From Prochlorococcus sp. MIT 1314 (lineage in GTDB: Bacteria; Cyanobacteriota; Cyanobacteriia; PCC-6307; Cyanobiaceae), in the NCBI RefSeq assembly GCF_034093315.1, contig NZ_CP139300.1:124001-188000 (forward strand): a stretch of 64,000 nt of DNA, given 5' to 3'. This document shows, in pieces, positions 13,498 to 21,982 of this stretch. Position numbers and translations under genes: made by a program. Below the pieces are notes generated by a model. The model was not told where the DNA came from and searched no databases. It worked only from the letters and a program-made list of their open reading frames with translations. Position 1 is the stretch's first letter. The number at the start of each line of letters is the position of its first letter.

Positions 13498-13692
13498 TTA
13501 GTAAGAGGGCTCAAGGTTAAAGGCCGGCTCCATAATGTTGTTTTCGCTAATTAATTCGTAGGTTAGCTCTTTATTTAGGGCATTTATATAAGATGTATAA
13601 AGTTTTCCCCAAACAAATTCAAATTCATCTTTACTTAAATTCTTGAAAAGAATTTCTCCTTTGAAGTAAATGTGATAAGAATCATTCATCAT
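13498..13692 (-). CDS. Hypothetical protein (64 aa), YHIYFKGEILF type
   Basis: Starts M-M-N-D-S-Y-H-I-Y-F-K-G-E; the second Met is an equally good start. The pattern of a beta strand, K-N-L-S-K-D-E-F-E-F-V-W and a later E-L-T-Y-E-L resembles small Prochlorococcus proteins in which such a domain handles short peptides, but I cannot name a family. Convergent with 13237-13479. Confidence 0.6.
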   Translation of the reverse strand: MMNDSYHIYFKGEILFKNLSKDEFEFVWGKLYTSYINALNKELTYELISENNIMEPAFNLEPSY

Positions 13693-13787
13693 GGAAAATT
13701 AATCTTATCCTTTCTAACGCAGTGAAATATGTATGTAGTATTAGGTGCTACTAAAAAGAAATTTATATTTAGAAGTTAGAAATTTTT

Positions 13788-14099
13788 TTAGACTATCCGT
13801 GTATTCATTTTTTGTTTTTTGAATAATCCGACTGTTTCATCAAGATCCATACAAGGCTGAATACTTATATCCATTAACCTTCTCCAGGGATGCCATTGCT
13901 TCCAAATTGTCTCAAGAGAATCTGCACTCACTACAGAATGTCCAATCCCATTTTGAACCATAAAAATCCAAGAATGAACCTCATAGTTTTCAGGTCTGTT
14001 TTGGGGACCACCTGATTCGTACCAATTAATTAGCATTTCTGCTCCTTCTTCTTGATCCTCGCCATCTGTAAATTCGTAGGAAATCAAATACCTTTGCAT
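13788..14099 (-). CDS. DUF3303-like protein (103 aa)
   Basis: The sequence follows the DUF3303 layout (family assigned from memory): an N-terminal strand (R-Y-L-I-S-Y-E-F), an N-W-Y-E-S-G-G-P segment, V-H-S-W-I-F-M-V in the centre, then S-L-E-T-I-W-K-Q-W-H-P-W and a final strand D-I-S-I-Q-P-C. Probably a small ferredoxin-like-fold protein of unknown function. Stand-alone gene. Confidence 0.65.
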   Translation of the reverse strand: MQRYLISYEFTDGEDQEEGAEMLINWYESGGPQNRPENYEVHSWIFMVQNGIGHSVVSADSLETIWKQWHPWRRLMDISIQPCMDLDETVGLFKKQKMNTRIV

Positions 14100-14200
14100 A
14101 TAGATTATTATTAAAATCTTTAAACTATTTTAACTCTAGATTTAGATATTGCCTCCTAATTTAATTAATGCTATCAAGTTTATAGAAGTGATTGTTTTAA

Positions 14201-14305
14201 ATGTCTGAAAGATTTGGGAAAATCAAAAAGAATATTTTGACTAATTTATCTTTTATAAATAGGACAATCTTGAAGTATTTTCAAAACCATGATCTGTTCG
14301 TATAG
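14201..14305 (+). CDS. Candidate small protein (34 aa)
   Basis: ATG 14201 to TAG 14303-14305; the product begins M-S-E-R-F-G-K-I-K-K-N-I-L-T-N-L-S and is basic. There is no strong ribosome binding site and no family I know. Listed with low confidence as the only coding-like stretch between 14100 and 14380. Confidence 0.3.
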   Translation: MSERFGKIKKNILTNLSFINRTILKYFQNHDLFV

Positions 14306-14382
14306 CTCCAGTTAAAATTTAAAATTTGATACTTTTTAAAATACCTTAAATTAGTTACCATATTTGTACTGTATAGATACCA

Positions 14383-14766
14383 ATGATAAATAAAAAGGAT
14401 CAAAACGATCCAATTGATAATTTAGAGTATGAAAAAGTTCTAGAAGAAGAAATAATTAATTCGTGCGAAAGTAAATTTCAGAAAGATAGTGAAGAAGATA
14501 TTAAAAAGATTAAATTCTACAGACTCAAAAGAACTCCATTAGAAATATTAAATAGGTCATTTTTCTTTTTCTTTATTGGAAGTTTTCTTTTCTCTTTGTT
14601 TTTAGCTTATTCAGAAAGTAAGTTATGGTTCATACTTTATGTAATAAGTGCATTGTCATGTGTTTTCTATACTCCTAATAGAAAGGCACTTAAAGAATTA
14701 ATAGCAGCTTGGCCAAATATAGAGGATCTCATTAAAGGTAAGAGTTTGTGGAGAAAAGGCAAGTAA
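14383..14766 (+). CDS. Hypothetical two-span membrane protein (127 aa)
   Basis: An acidic, soluble N-terminal half (K-V-L-E-E-E-I-I-N-S-C-E) is followed by two hydrophobic helices (about residues 62-78 and 81-97) and a C-terminal stretch with W-P-N-I-E-D-L-I-K-G. Resembles small membrane proteins common in picocyanobacteria; function unknown. Confidence 0.65.
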   Translation: MINKKDQNDPIDNLEYEKVLEEEIINSCESKFQKDSEEDIKKIKFYRLKRTPLEILNRSFFFFFIGSFLFSLFLAYSESKLWFILYVISALSCVFYTPNRKALKELIAAWPNIEDLIKGKSLWRKGK

Positions 14767-14773
14767 ATAGATT

Positions 14774-14866
14774 ATGAAATCGTTAAATTCATTTAAAAAG
14801 TGGTTATTAAATATTCTCGTGCCATACATTGAGGGCACCAACAAGAAAAAAGAGGATAAAAAATGA
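14774..14866 (+). CDS. Small hypothetical protein (30 aa)
   Basis: ATG 14774 lies 7 bp after the preceding gene, and its stop overlaps the next start (ATGA at 14863-14866). Basic peptide, M-K-S-L-N-S-F-K-K-W-L-L-N-I-L-V-P and a lysine-rich tail. The tight packing on both sides is the main support. Confidence 0.5.
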   Translation: MKSLNSFKKWLLNILVPYIEGTNKKKEDKK

Positions 14867-15000
14867 GTCTAATATCGGTTGGAATTATTGTTGAAATATT
14901 TTTGTTTGTGGGGGTTTTTTTATGGGTTAGGAAACTAACTAGTAAAGAAGGTAGGCAACCATCTCTATCAAAAAAAACAATTAAAAATCTCAAATTTTAG
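14863..15000 (+). CDS. Small single-span membrane protein (45 aa)
   Basis: ATG 14863 overlaps the stop of the 30-aa gene. N-terminal helix V-G-I-I-V-E-I-F-L-F-V-G-V-F-L-W-V, then a basic tail (R-K-L-T-S-K-E-G-R). Likely a membrane-anchored mini-protein in the same transcript as 14383-14766. Confidence 0.55.
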   Translation: MSLISVGIIVEIFLFVGVFLWVRKLTSKEGRQPSLSKKTIKNLKF

Positions 15001-15121
15001 AATTTTGATCACAAAATAAGGAATCTTTATAAAGAGATCAAATTTATGGGAAAATTCTTTACTTTTTTCCTCTCACTTTGTGTATGAAATCAGTTAGAAC
15101 ATCTATATCGTTTTTAAAAAT

Positions 15122-15475
15122 ATGGTTTCCTCCATTCAAGGTCTTGCTCCAATAACTAATCCATTAAATAGTGTCTTAATAGAAAAGAAACTAATAAATG
15201 TTGATCAAAAGTTCATTCAACTTGTCTCTCTAGCAGAAGGATTACCTCGTACAGAAGTCATCGAAAGTGGAAGGAATTATTGGAGAGGCGTTTGTAGAAG
15301 CTTAATTTTTAGATTTCCTGATGACCTTGAAATTTTAAAGCTTGATGTAAGAAGTTATGTAGATAGATCAAAAGGAATTATTCAGATAAGATCTGCAGCA
15401 AGATTAGGGCAATCTGATTTGGGCGTTAATCTTAGAAGAGTTGAATACCTGTTTAATCAATTAGAGAAGTTTTAA
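15122..15475 (+). CDS. DUF1499 family protein
   Basis: 117 residues. The second half shows the DUF1499 hallmark: F-R-F-P-D-D-L-E-I, then I-Q-I-R-S-A-A-R-L-G-Q-S-D-L-G-V-N and R-R-V-E-Y-L-F. The family occurs in cyanobacteria, plastids and proteobacteria; function unknown. No signal peptide is obvious. The gene is stand-alone on the plus strand. Confidence 0.8.
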   Translation: MVSSIQGLAPITNPLNSVLIEKKLINVDQKFIQLVSLAEGLPRTEVIESGRNYWRGVCRSLIFRFPDDLEILKLDVRSYVDRSKGIIQIRSAARLGQSDLGVNLRRVEYLFNQLEKF

Positions 15476-15552
15476 TTAATCTGTTTTTTATAGATTTAAG
15501 GTTCTTTTTACTAAATAGTTGTGCTTTAATTCATAAGAATATTTGATTTGCC

Positions 15553-15684
15553 ATGGTAAAGATAATCTTAGTTGGAATCATTGTCGCGCTTGTATATTCT
15601 CAACCTGATCTCCGTCTTACAGTCGCGGATTGGTTAAAAGCAGCTTCTGATTTTCTTATTGAATCAGTACAAGTAAAACCTTAA
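15553..15684 (+). CDS. Small membrane protein (43 aa)
   Basis: ATG 15553. An N-terminal hydrophobic stretch (I-I-L-V-G-I-I-V-A-L-V-Y-S) precedes a short tail with D-W-L-K-A-A-S-D-F-L. Single-span or secreted mini-protein of unknown role. The 15685-15867 gap after it holds no feature I can support. Confidence 0.55.
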   Translation: MVKIILVGIIVALVYSQPDLRLTVADWLKAASDFLIESVQVKP

Positions 15685-15867
15685 ATTAACTTTTAATGAA
15701 GCATCAAATAAGACCTGAGACAGTAATCATTTGTTTAATGCATAGAGCTACGAAAATAAATATTAATATTCTGCTTAGTATGTATTTCACTTAAACAAAT
15801 AAATAGTTTTAGGAACATAATAGAAAATTTTTTTGAAATTTTTGAAAAGTTAACGATAATAAGGGAT

Positions 15868-16923
15868 ATGAAGCTTAGATTATTTGAGTTCTATTTTATA
15901 AAAGACTATTTAAGGCCTTGGTTTGGTCTTATTTATTCTTTATTCTTTCTGTTTTTTTTAGGTGCAATTGGCTATCGAATAACAGAGGGATGGGAATGGA
16001 GTGATTGCTTATGGATGGTTCTAATCACAATAACCACTATTGGTTTTGGAGAAGTTCAACCTTTAAGTCCTGAAGGCAGGATAGTAACTGTTTTAGTAAT
16101 CGTTGGCGGATTAATCTTTATTCAATTTACCTTTCAAAAAGCTGTTAGATTATTCGAATCCGGCTATTTTCAAAGAGTAAACGAATTACGTTTTAAAAGA
16201 CTTCTTAGAAAAATGGAAAATCATGTAATTTTGTGCGGATATGGGAGGGTAGGTCAGGAAATATCAAACCAAATAAAAACGCAAAATATTCCAATTATTG
16301 TTGTTGAGAGTGATGAAGATAGAAAAAAGATTGCGGAAGAAAATGGTTTAGAAGTGCTTTGTGCTGATGCAACTCTTGATGAGACGTTAAAACTGGCAGG
16401 ATTAGAAAAATGCAAAAGCTTGGTTGTTACTTTGCCCAATGATGCTGCAAATTTATATGTGGTTTTAAGTGCTAAAGGGATAAGAAGTTCTATAAGAGTA
16501 ATTGCAAGAGCTGGAACTGAAGAAGCTGCAAGTAAGTTGAGATTAGCTGGTGCAAGTATAGTTGTAAGCCCTTATATTGCGGCAGGAAGAGCAATGGCAT
16601 CAATGGCATTAAGACCAATAGCTATTGACTTTCTAGATCTTCTCGCCGGAAGTGAATGTGAGATTGAAGAATTTGAATTAAGTAATGATATTAGTCTTTT
16701 TGAAACAGCGGAGAAAAGATCACTCTCTGAACTTGGAATAGGTAAAAAGAGTGGAGCAAAAATATTAGCCATTAAGGAAAACGAGAAGTTGGTGACCAAT
16801 CCTGGAGGTAATTTCATACTTCAACCAGGTCAGGTATTAATAGCATTTGGTAGTAAAGAACAACTAAATATTTTGAATGGTTTGTTGGGTAATCTTGTTG
16901 TAGCAGTGGAGCTATTAAAATAG
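15868..16923 (+). CDS. Potassium channel with RCK (TrkA-N/TrkA-C) domain
   Basis: 351 residues. Two N-terminal membrane helices flank a pore loop with the K+ selectivity filter T-T-I-G-F-G (residues 56-61). A cytoplasmic RCK domain follows: TrkA-N Rossmann start C-G-Y-G-R-V-G-Q-E-I at about residue 118, with an acidic ribose-binding end (V-V-E-S-D-E-D), then a TrkA-C domain near residues 265-345. This is the architecture of 2TM Kch/MthK-type channels gated by ligand binding to the RCK ring. Inner membrane. The neighbouring pst operon is probably a separate transcript. Confidence 0.92.
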   Translation: MKLRLFEFYFIKDYLRPWFGLIYSLFFLFFLGAIGYRITEGWEWSDCLWMVLITITTIGFGEVQPLSPEGRIVTVLVIVGGLIFIQFTFQKAVRLFESGYFQRVNELRFKRLLRKMENHVILCGYGRVGQEISNQIKTQNIPIIVVESDEDRKKIAEENGLEVLCADATLDETLKLAGLEKCKSLVVTLPNDAANLYVVLSAKGIRSSIRVIARAGTEEAASKLRLAGASIVVSPYIAAGRAMASMALRPIAIDFLDLLAGSECEIEEFELSNDISLFETAEKRSLSELGIGKKSGAKILAIKENEKLVTNPGGNFILQPGQVLIAFGSKEQLNILNGLLGNLVVAVELLK

Positions 16924-17022
16924 ATATATCAAAATAATTTGATATATAAATCTTTCAATTTTTTAATTTCTTAAATGCTGTAAATTATCTTTGTATACAA
17001 CAAACTTAGTTCTCATTACATA

Positions 17023-17994
17023 GTGGGCATTTTAAAAAAAACTCTCATTTTATCTTCTGCAATTTCATTAATACTTTCTCCATCTGTAATGGCTTCAAAA
17101 AGATTGAGTGGAGCTGGTGCATCATTTCCTTCGAAAATTTATACCAGGTGGTTTTTTGACTTAGCTAAATCTGGAGGCCCTAGAGTTAATTATCAAGCAG
17201 TAGGTTCTGGATCTGGAAGAAAAGCTTTCATAGACGAAACTGTAAATTTTGGTGCATCAGATGATCCTATGAAAGAAGCTGATATAAAAAAAGTTACTAG
17301 AGGACTTGTGCAAATACCGATGGTAGGTGGAACAATTGCGTTTGGATATAACTATGATTGCGACCTGAAACTAACACAAGAACAAGCTGTACAAGTAGCA
17401 ATGGGAATGATAAAAAACTGGAAGGAATTAGGATGTAAGTCAGGTAAATTAACCTGGGCGCATCGTTCCGACGGTTCAGGCACGACTAAAGCTTTTACAA
17501 ATTCTATGGAGGCTTTCTCTAAAACTTGGAATTTAGGTACTGGTAAATCTGTTAAATGGCCTTCGGGAGTTGGAGCAAAAGGAAATTCTGGTGTTGCAGG
17601 TGTTATACAAAATACTCCCGGAGCAATTGGTTATGTCAATCAATCATATATAAAAGGGAAGGTAAGAGCTGCAGCTTTACAAAATCTTTCTGGCGAATTC
17701 GTTACTCCGAATACTGAAGCAGGAGCAATAGCTTTAAACGGAATAAATCTTGATAAGAACTTGGCGGGTAAAAATCCAAACCCTACTGCTAAAGGAGCTT
17801 ATCCAATAGCAACCTTAACTTGGATACTCGCTTATGAAAAAGGTAATGGTAGGAATACTAAGGCAATTCAAGATACATTCTATAAATTGCTCAGTGATGA
17901 ATACCAAGATAAAGCTTCTGCCTTAGGTTTTGTTCCCTTGAAAGGAGAAATTTTAAATAAATCAAGAGCCTCCGTTAAAAAAATAGGTAGATAA
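17023..17994 (+). CDS. pstS: Phosphate ABC transporter substrate-binding protein PstS
   Basis: Periplasmic phosphate-binding component of the high-affinity Pst system. 323 residues from a GTG start, with a basic start and hydrophobic signal sequence ending near M-A-S-K. The mature part opens with L-S-G-A-G-A-S-F-P, contains Y-Q-A-V-G-S-G-S-G-R-K-A-F, F-G-A-S-D-D-P-M, and R-S-D-G-S-G-T-T-K, all phosphate ligand regions of PstS. It heads pstSCAB. The upstream gap has AT-rich 11-nt-spaced repeats (CTTAAAT, TAAATT) that could be a degenerate Pho box, but I am not confident of it. Confidence 0.96.
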   Translation: MGILKKTLILSSAISLILSPSVMASKRLSGAGASFPSKIYTRWFFDLAKSGGPRVNYQAVGSGSGRKAFIDETVNFGASDDPMKEADIKKVTRGLVQIPMVGGTIAFGYNYDCDLKLTQEQAVQVAMGMIKNWKELGCKSGKLTWAHRSDGSGTTKAFTNSMEAFSKTWNLGTGKSVKWPSGVGAKGNSGVAGVIQNTPGAIGYVNQSYIKGKVRAAALQNLSGEFVTPNTEAGAIALNGINLDKNLAGKNPNPTAKGAYPIATLTWILAYEKGNGRNTKAIQDTFYKLLSDEYQDKASALGFVPLKGEILNKSRASVKKIGR

Positions 17995-18099
17995 ATTTAT
18001 CAAACCATGTCAAATTATCATGACTTTCATATACCTTTAACGGCTCTTAAAGTCTTTTACAGCATTTAGTAGTAGATTTATAGAGATATTCTTTTTTTA

Positions 18100-19047
18100 A
18101 TGGAAGAGAAATTAACTCTTTTCAAGAATCGTAAAAGATTCGGTATCGAAAAAAATATAGATATTATCTTCAAGAATACTGCCCTAGTCTTGTCTAGTTT
18201 CGTAGCAATAATACTTTTAGGAATTATTTTAGTAGTCTTTTTTCAGTCATTTGAATCCTTTTCAAGGTATGGCTTGAAGTTTCTTGTAACCTCTGAATGG
18301 AATCCAGTTAAAGATGAATACGGAGCTTTTACTGCAATATATGGCACATTAGTAACGTCATTTCTTTCGTTATTAATAACTATTCCTCTGGGCGTTGGAA
18401 CTGCAATATTTATTACCGAAGACTTTGTGCCGAAAGTTGTTAGAGAAATAATAGGTTCTTTTGTTGAATTATTAGCAGCTATACCATCAGTTGTATTGGG
18501 ACTTTGGGCAATATTTGTTATGGAACCTTTTTTTAGAGCCTTTTTTGTCTTTTTACATAATTTCTTTGGTTGGATACCTTTATTCAGTACAGAACCTACA
18601 GGTAGGAATTCTTTGTTAGCAATATTGATTTTAGTAGTAATGCTTTTGCCAATAGTGACTTCTATAGCTAGAGATTCTCTCAATCAAGTTCCTAAAAAGT
18701 TAAGAAATGCAGCATATGGAATTGGAGCAAGTAGATGGAAAACAATATTTTCAGTGATTTTGCCGGCAGCTTTATCAGGAATTATGGCAGGTGTTCTATT
18801 GGCTTTAGGTAGGGCAATGGGTGAAACCATGGCTGTCACAATGATTATTGGTAATTCCAATGCATTTAGTTGGTCTCTATTATCTCCTGGATATACCATT
18901 TCCTCCATGCTCGCAAACCAGTTCGGTGAAGCTGATGGAAGTCAAGTTTCATCACTCTTTTATGCGGCTTTTGTACTGATGATTCTATCTTTAGTGGTAA
19001 ATATCTTTGCGCAGTGGCTAGTTAAGAAATTTAGTCTCAAATATTAG
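18100..19047 (+). CDS. pstC: Phosphate ABC transporter permease PstC
   Basis: 315 residues with about six membrane helices. The binding-protein-dependent permease signature occurs in the cytoplasmic loop near residue 200: N-A-A-Y-G-I-G-A-S-R-W-K-T. A G-R-A-M-G-E-T-M-A-V motif follows, typical of PstC. It pairs with PstA to form the channel. The 7-bp gap to pstA shows operon structure. Confidence 0.95.
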   Translation: MEEKLTLFKNRKRFGIEKNIDIIFKNTALVLSSFVAIILLGIILVVFFQSFESFSRYGLKFLVTSEWNPVKDEYGAFTAIYGTLVTSFLSLLITIPLGVGTAIFITEDFVPKVVREIIGSFVELLAAIPSVVLGLWAIFVMEPFFRAFFVFLHNFFGWIPLFSTEPTGRNSLLAILILVVMLLPIVTSIARDSLNQVPKKLRNAAYGIGASRWKTIFSVILPAALSGIMAGVLLALGRAMGETMAVTMIIGNSNAFSWSLLSPGYTISSMLANQFGEADGSQVSSLFYAAFVLMILSLVVNIFAQWLVKKFSLKY

Positions 19048-19053
19048 ATAATT

Positions 19054-19947
19054 ATGAATTCACTTTATTATCAGAAAAGATTATCAAGAAATATAGGAGA
19101 TAAATTCTTTACTTCTCTATCAGTAATTTGTGCACTGATAGCAATACTACCTTTAATTTTTCTAGTCACTTATATTCTTATCAAAGGTGGATCTCAAATC
19201 ACTCCAGAACTATTTACTTTAGAACCAAATCCACCTGGAGATGATTTAGACGCAGGAGGTATTAACCCTGCATTGATCGGTACATTAATAATAACTACCA
19301 TTGCTTCAATTATTGCCATACCAGTAGGTGTCGGCGGTGGAATATATTTAGCTGAATATTCTAAAGGTGGTGCTTTTTCAAGGTTTATAAGATTTGGGGT
19401 AAATGTTTTAGCTGGAGTTCCTTCAATAATTGCAGGTGTATTTATTTATGCCTTAATAGTTTCTACAAAGATCTTATTTGGAAGTATGTACAGTGGTTTG
19501 GCTGGAGGAATGGCGCTCTCAATATTGATGTTACCTACTGTGATAAAGACGACTGATGAAGGTTTAAAGTTAGTGCCAAATGAATTGAGATATGCCTCTC
19601 TTGGTGTTGGCGCAAGTATGTATACCACCATATTGAAAGTTACTTTGCCCTCTGCCTTTAGGTCTATTGCTACTGGCGTTGTACTTGGAATCGCAAGAGC
19701 TGCAGGTGAAACAGCACCTTTGATATTTACTGCTTTATTTTCTTACTACTACATAACTGGTTTTGGAGATTTGTTTTATGAGATGGGTTCCTTGGCTGTT
19801 TTAATATATAACTTTGCCCTTGAACCATATGATGCACAGAATAAACTAGCCTGGGCAGCTTCCTTTATTCTTGTTTTATCGATACTATCAGTAAATATAT
19901 TTTCAAGGATATTAGCCGCTTTTACTGAGAAAACTAAGAGAGCATAA
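19054..19947 (+). CDS. pstA: Phosphate ABC transporter permease PstA
   Basis: 297 residues, six membrane helices. The EAA-type loop reads Y-A-S-L-G-V-G-A-S-M-Y-T-T near residue 182, followed by G-I-A-R-A-A-G-E-T-A-P-L, characteristic of PstA. The stop is immediately followed by the pstB start, so translation is probably coupled. Partner of PstC in the inner membrane. Confidence 0.95.
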   Translation: MNSLYYQKRLSRNIGDKFFTSLSVICALIAILPLIFLVTYILIKGGSQITPELFTLEPNPPGDDLDAGGINPALIGTLIITTIASIIAIPVGVGGGIYLAEYSKGGAFSRFIRFGVNVLAGVPSIIAGVFIYALIVSTKILFGSMYSGLAGGMALSILMLPTVIKTTDEGLKLVPNELRYASLGVGASMYTTILKVTLPSAFRSIATGVVLGIARAAGETAPLIFTALFSYYYITGFGDLFYEMGSLAVLIYNFALEPYDAQNKLAWAASFILVLSILSVNIFSRILAAFTEKTKRA

Positions 19948-20757
19948 ATGATCAAAACTAATAAAAAAATACCAAAGAATATCATTTTATCTCTTGAGAA
20001 TGTCTCTATTAGCTATGGAACTTTTGAAGCAGTAAGAAATGTTTTTTGTAACTTTAAAAAAGGAAATATAACCTCCCTTATTGGCCCTTCAGGTTGTGGT
20101 AAATCAACTGTTCTTAGATCATTAAATAGAATGAACGATTTGATTCCTAATTGTTCGTTAAAAGGAACTGTCCTGTTTCATGGAACTAATATTTACGATA
20201 AAAGAGTAGATCCAGTTGAAGTGAGAAGAAGAATTGGGATGGTTTTTCAACAACCTAATCCTTTTCCTAAATCTATCTATGAAAATATTGCATTTGGGGC
20301 AAGAATTAATGGCTTTACGGGAGATATGGATGAATTAGTCGAAAGTTCACTAAGAAAGGCTGCATTATGGGACGAATGTAAGGATAAATTGAATGATAGT
20401 GGTTATTCTTTATCTGGTGGACAACAACAAAGATTATGTATCGCTAGAACCATTGCTATTGAGCCTGAAATAATACTTATGGATGAACCATGCTCAGCTT
20501 TAGATCCAATTTCTACTTTAAAAATAGAAGAAACGATGCATGAACTTAAGAAGAATTACACAATAATAATCGTTACTCATAATATGCAGCAGGCTTTAAG
20601 AGTAAGTGATATGACTGCATTTTTTAATGCTATCGAATATGAAGATGGAGACGGAGGAAAAGTTGGTTATCTTGCAGAATTTAATTCCACTAAGAAAATT
20701 TTTAATTCTCCCAAAGAAAAAACTACTCAGGAATACATATCAGGTAAATTTGGTTGA
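19948..20757 (+). CDS. pstB: Phosphate ABC transporter ATP-binding protein PstB
   Basis: 269 residues. Walker [10 protein letters not shown] at residues 46-54, followed by the PstB-specific L-R-S-L-N-R-M-N-D. Signature L-S-G-G-Q-Q-Q-R, Walker B I-L-M-D-E-P, and the switch His in V-T-H-N-M-Q-Q-A. It powers phosphate uptake through PstCA. ATG directly after the pstA stop, last gene of the operon. Confidence 0.97.
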   Translation: MIKTNKKIPKNIILSLENVSISYGTFEAVRNVFCNFKKGNITSLIGPSGCGKSTVLRSLNRMNDLIPNCSLKGTVLFHGTNIYDKRVDPVEVRRRIGMVFQQPNPFPKSIYENIAFGARINGFTGDMDELVESSLRKAALWDECKDKLNDSGYSLSGGQQQRLCIARTIAIEPEIILMDEPCSALDPISTLKIEETMHELKKNYTIIIVTHNMQQALRVSDMTAFFNAIEYEDGDGGKVGYLAEFNSTKKIFNSPKEKTTQEYISGKFG

Positions 20758-20863
20758 TGTTTAAGTTTTACTTTTGAAAGAAAATTTTTACCTTTAATAC
20801 CTCAAAGGGGTAGACAAACAGTATAAATACCTATATAGTAATTTCGAATTAGTAAGTTTATCC

Positions 20864-20953
20864 TTGAAAAACTACCCTTTTCTACCTTTCTTGTTTTTTG
20901 CAGGGGCTCTCATAACAACTGCAACAATAGGATTGCCTGTATTTACTTCATAG
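20864..20953 (+). CDS. Candidate small hydrophobic protein (29 aa)
   Basis: TTG 20864 to TAG 20951-20953. The peptide is nearly all one hydrophobic segment (F-L-P-F-L-F-F-A-G-A-L-I-T-T-A-T-I-G-L-P). It could be a single-span mini-protein. Support is limited to composition and lack of other coding signal. Confidence 0.35.
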   Translation: MKNYPFLPFLFFAGALITTATIGLPVFTS

Positions 20954-20983
20954 TTAAAGAGTATTTCAATTACAGGTAATTTT

Positions 20984-21139
20984 ATGGTTTCAATAATAAA
21001 TAAAGAATTAATTGGAAGTCCTCATAAAACCCTAATAAAGGGAAATTTATTTGACTTTATAAAAAAAAGAGAGAATATGAATTTGTGTGGGAGTGAAAAA
21101 TCTGTATTAAAACCATTTTTAAAATTGGTTAATTTCTAA
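20984..21139 (+). CDS. Candidate small protein (51 aa)
   Basis: ATG 20984; M-V-S-I-I-N-K-E-L-I-G-S-P-H-K-T-L then a basic middle (F-I-K-K-R-E-N-M-N-L-C). It ends 10 bp before the next small gene on the same strand. Unknown family; moderately protein-like composition. Confidence 0.4.
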   Translation: MVSIINKELIGSPHKTLIKGNLFDFIKKRENMNLCGSEKSVLKPFLKLVNF

Positions 21140-21149
21140 TTTATTTATC

Positions 21150-21296
21150 ATGGATAAAACTAAAGAACAGTTAGAAAAATTAAGAGAAGTAGCAGAAGCA
21201 TCTCTTACAAAAACGGATGAACTTCAAAAAGTTCTTGCTCAAATCGAAGCATTAATGTCTAGAGAAGAATCACAAACATTATCAAAGAAAAAATAG
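21150..21296 (+). CDS. Small coiled-coil protein (48 aa)
   Basis: ATG 21150. Starts M-D-K-T-K-E-Q-L-E-K-L-R-E-V-A and shows heptad spacing of Leu/Val across most of its length (L-E-K-L, L-Q-K-V-L-A-Q-I-E-A-L-M). A charged helix, soluble. The regular heptads favour real coding. Function unknown. Confidence 0.55.
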   Translation: MDKTKEQLEKLREVAEASLTKTDELQKVLAQIEALMSREESQTLSKKK

Positions 21297-21406
21297 TCAT
21301 TTAAAAAATAATTTTAGTTTTTGTACTTTTAATTACACCTCTACAATTCTATTGTAGTTATCAATTGTATATGCAGAACCCGTTCCAAAGTTTTCTGTTA
21401 GGTCTC

Positions 21407-21443
21407 GAGGTCTTACCTTCTTTAAGTAAAAGACCTCTTTGAT
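21407..21443 (+). terminator. Hairpin with T tract, possible end of a small RNA
   Basis: GAGGTCTT (21407-21414) pairs with AAGACCTC (21430-21437), followed by TTT. The preceding 21330-21406 stretch has no reading frame but contains more GC-rich, structured sequence than its surroundings, so a small RNA of about 100 nt may end here. Confidence 0.5.
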
Positions 21444-21478
21444 TTATTTGTCTTTATTACATTTTTTAGCCTGTTTTT

Positions 21479-21781
21479 TTAGTTGATTACTTTATAGATT
21501 TCTTTCAAACAGACATTCACATCGAAAGATTCAGTATTTACAACCTCTAATCCTGTTTTTTCTGTAACTTCAACAGTGGCATTGCATTCGTCTTGTTTAA
21601 GAGCCATATAACTTGACTTTTTTTCTTCCATATCTAATTCAACACGAGATTCGGAATCTTCCTTATATTTCTCCATTACAAGTGTAAGGGCCTCTATCTC
21701 GACGGAAAAGTTCTCATTTGCTCTTGTCCCAAATGGAATGATAAGAAATGGAAATAACATCAAGGATATTAATTTTTTCAT
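21479..21781 (-). CDS. Hypothetical exported protein (100 aa)
   Basis: A typical signal peptide is visible: M-K-K-L-I-S, a hydrophobic core L-M-L-F-P-F-L-I-I-P-F, and a likely cleavage at T-R-A-N. The mature part is acidic with two cysteines (D-E-C-N-A and N-V-C-L-K) that could form a disulfide in the periplasm. Function unknown. Confidence 0.7.
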   Translation of the reverse strand: MKKLISLMLFPFLIIPFGTRANENFSVEIEALTLVMEKYKEDSESRVELDMEEKKSSYMALKQDECNATVEVTEKTGLEVVNTESFDVNVCLKEIYKVIN

Positions 21782-21982
21782 TTCTATAAATTGTGTTTAT
21801 TTTTTTTATAACGTGGATTTTCTGCTAAAGGAAGGGTCATTAGCTGTATAAATGTTTGGTTATCTATTTTTATCTGTAAAATAAATTACTTGTGATACTA
21901 ATTGATAAAAAAACTAAACGAGACTTTAAAGTATAAATTTGTATATTTAAATGAAAAATTAATTCACTTCTATAGGTTTTTC

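Noticed and set aside
18243-18908. Open frames opposite pstC
   Set aside because: Shadow of a conserved permease gene on the other strand.
20800-20830. TACC/GGTA hairpin after pstB as terminator
   Set aside because: Bulged stem and no T tract.
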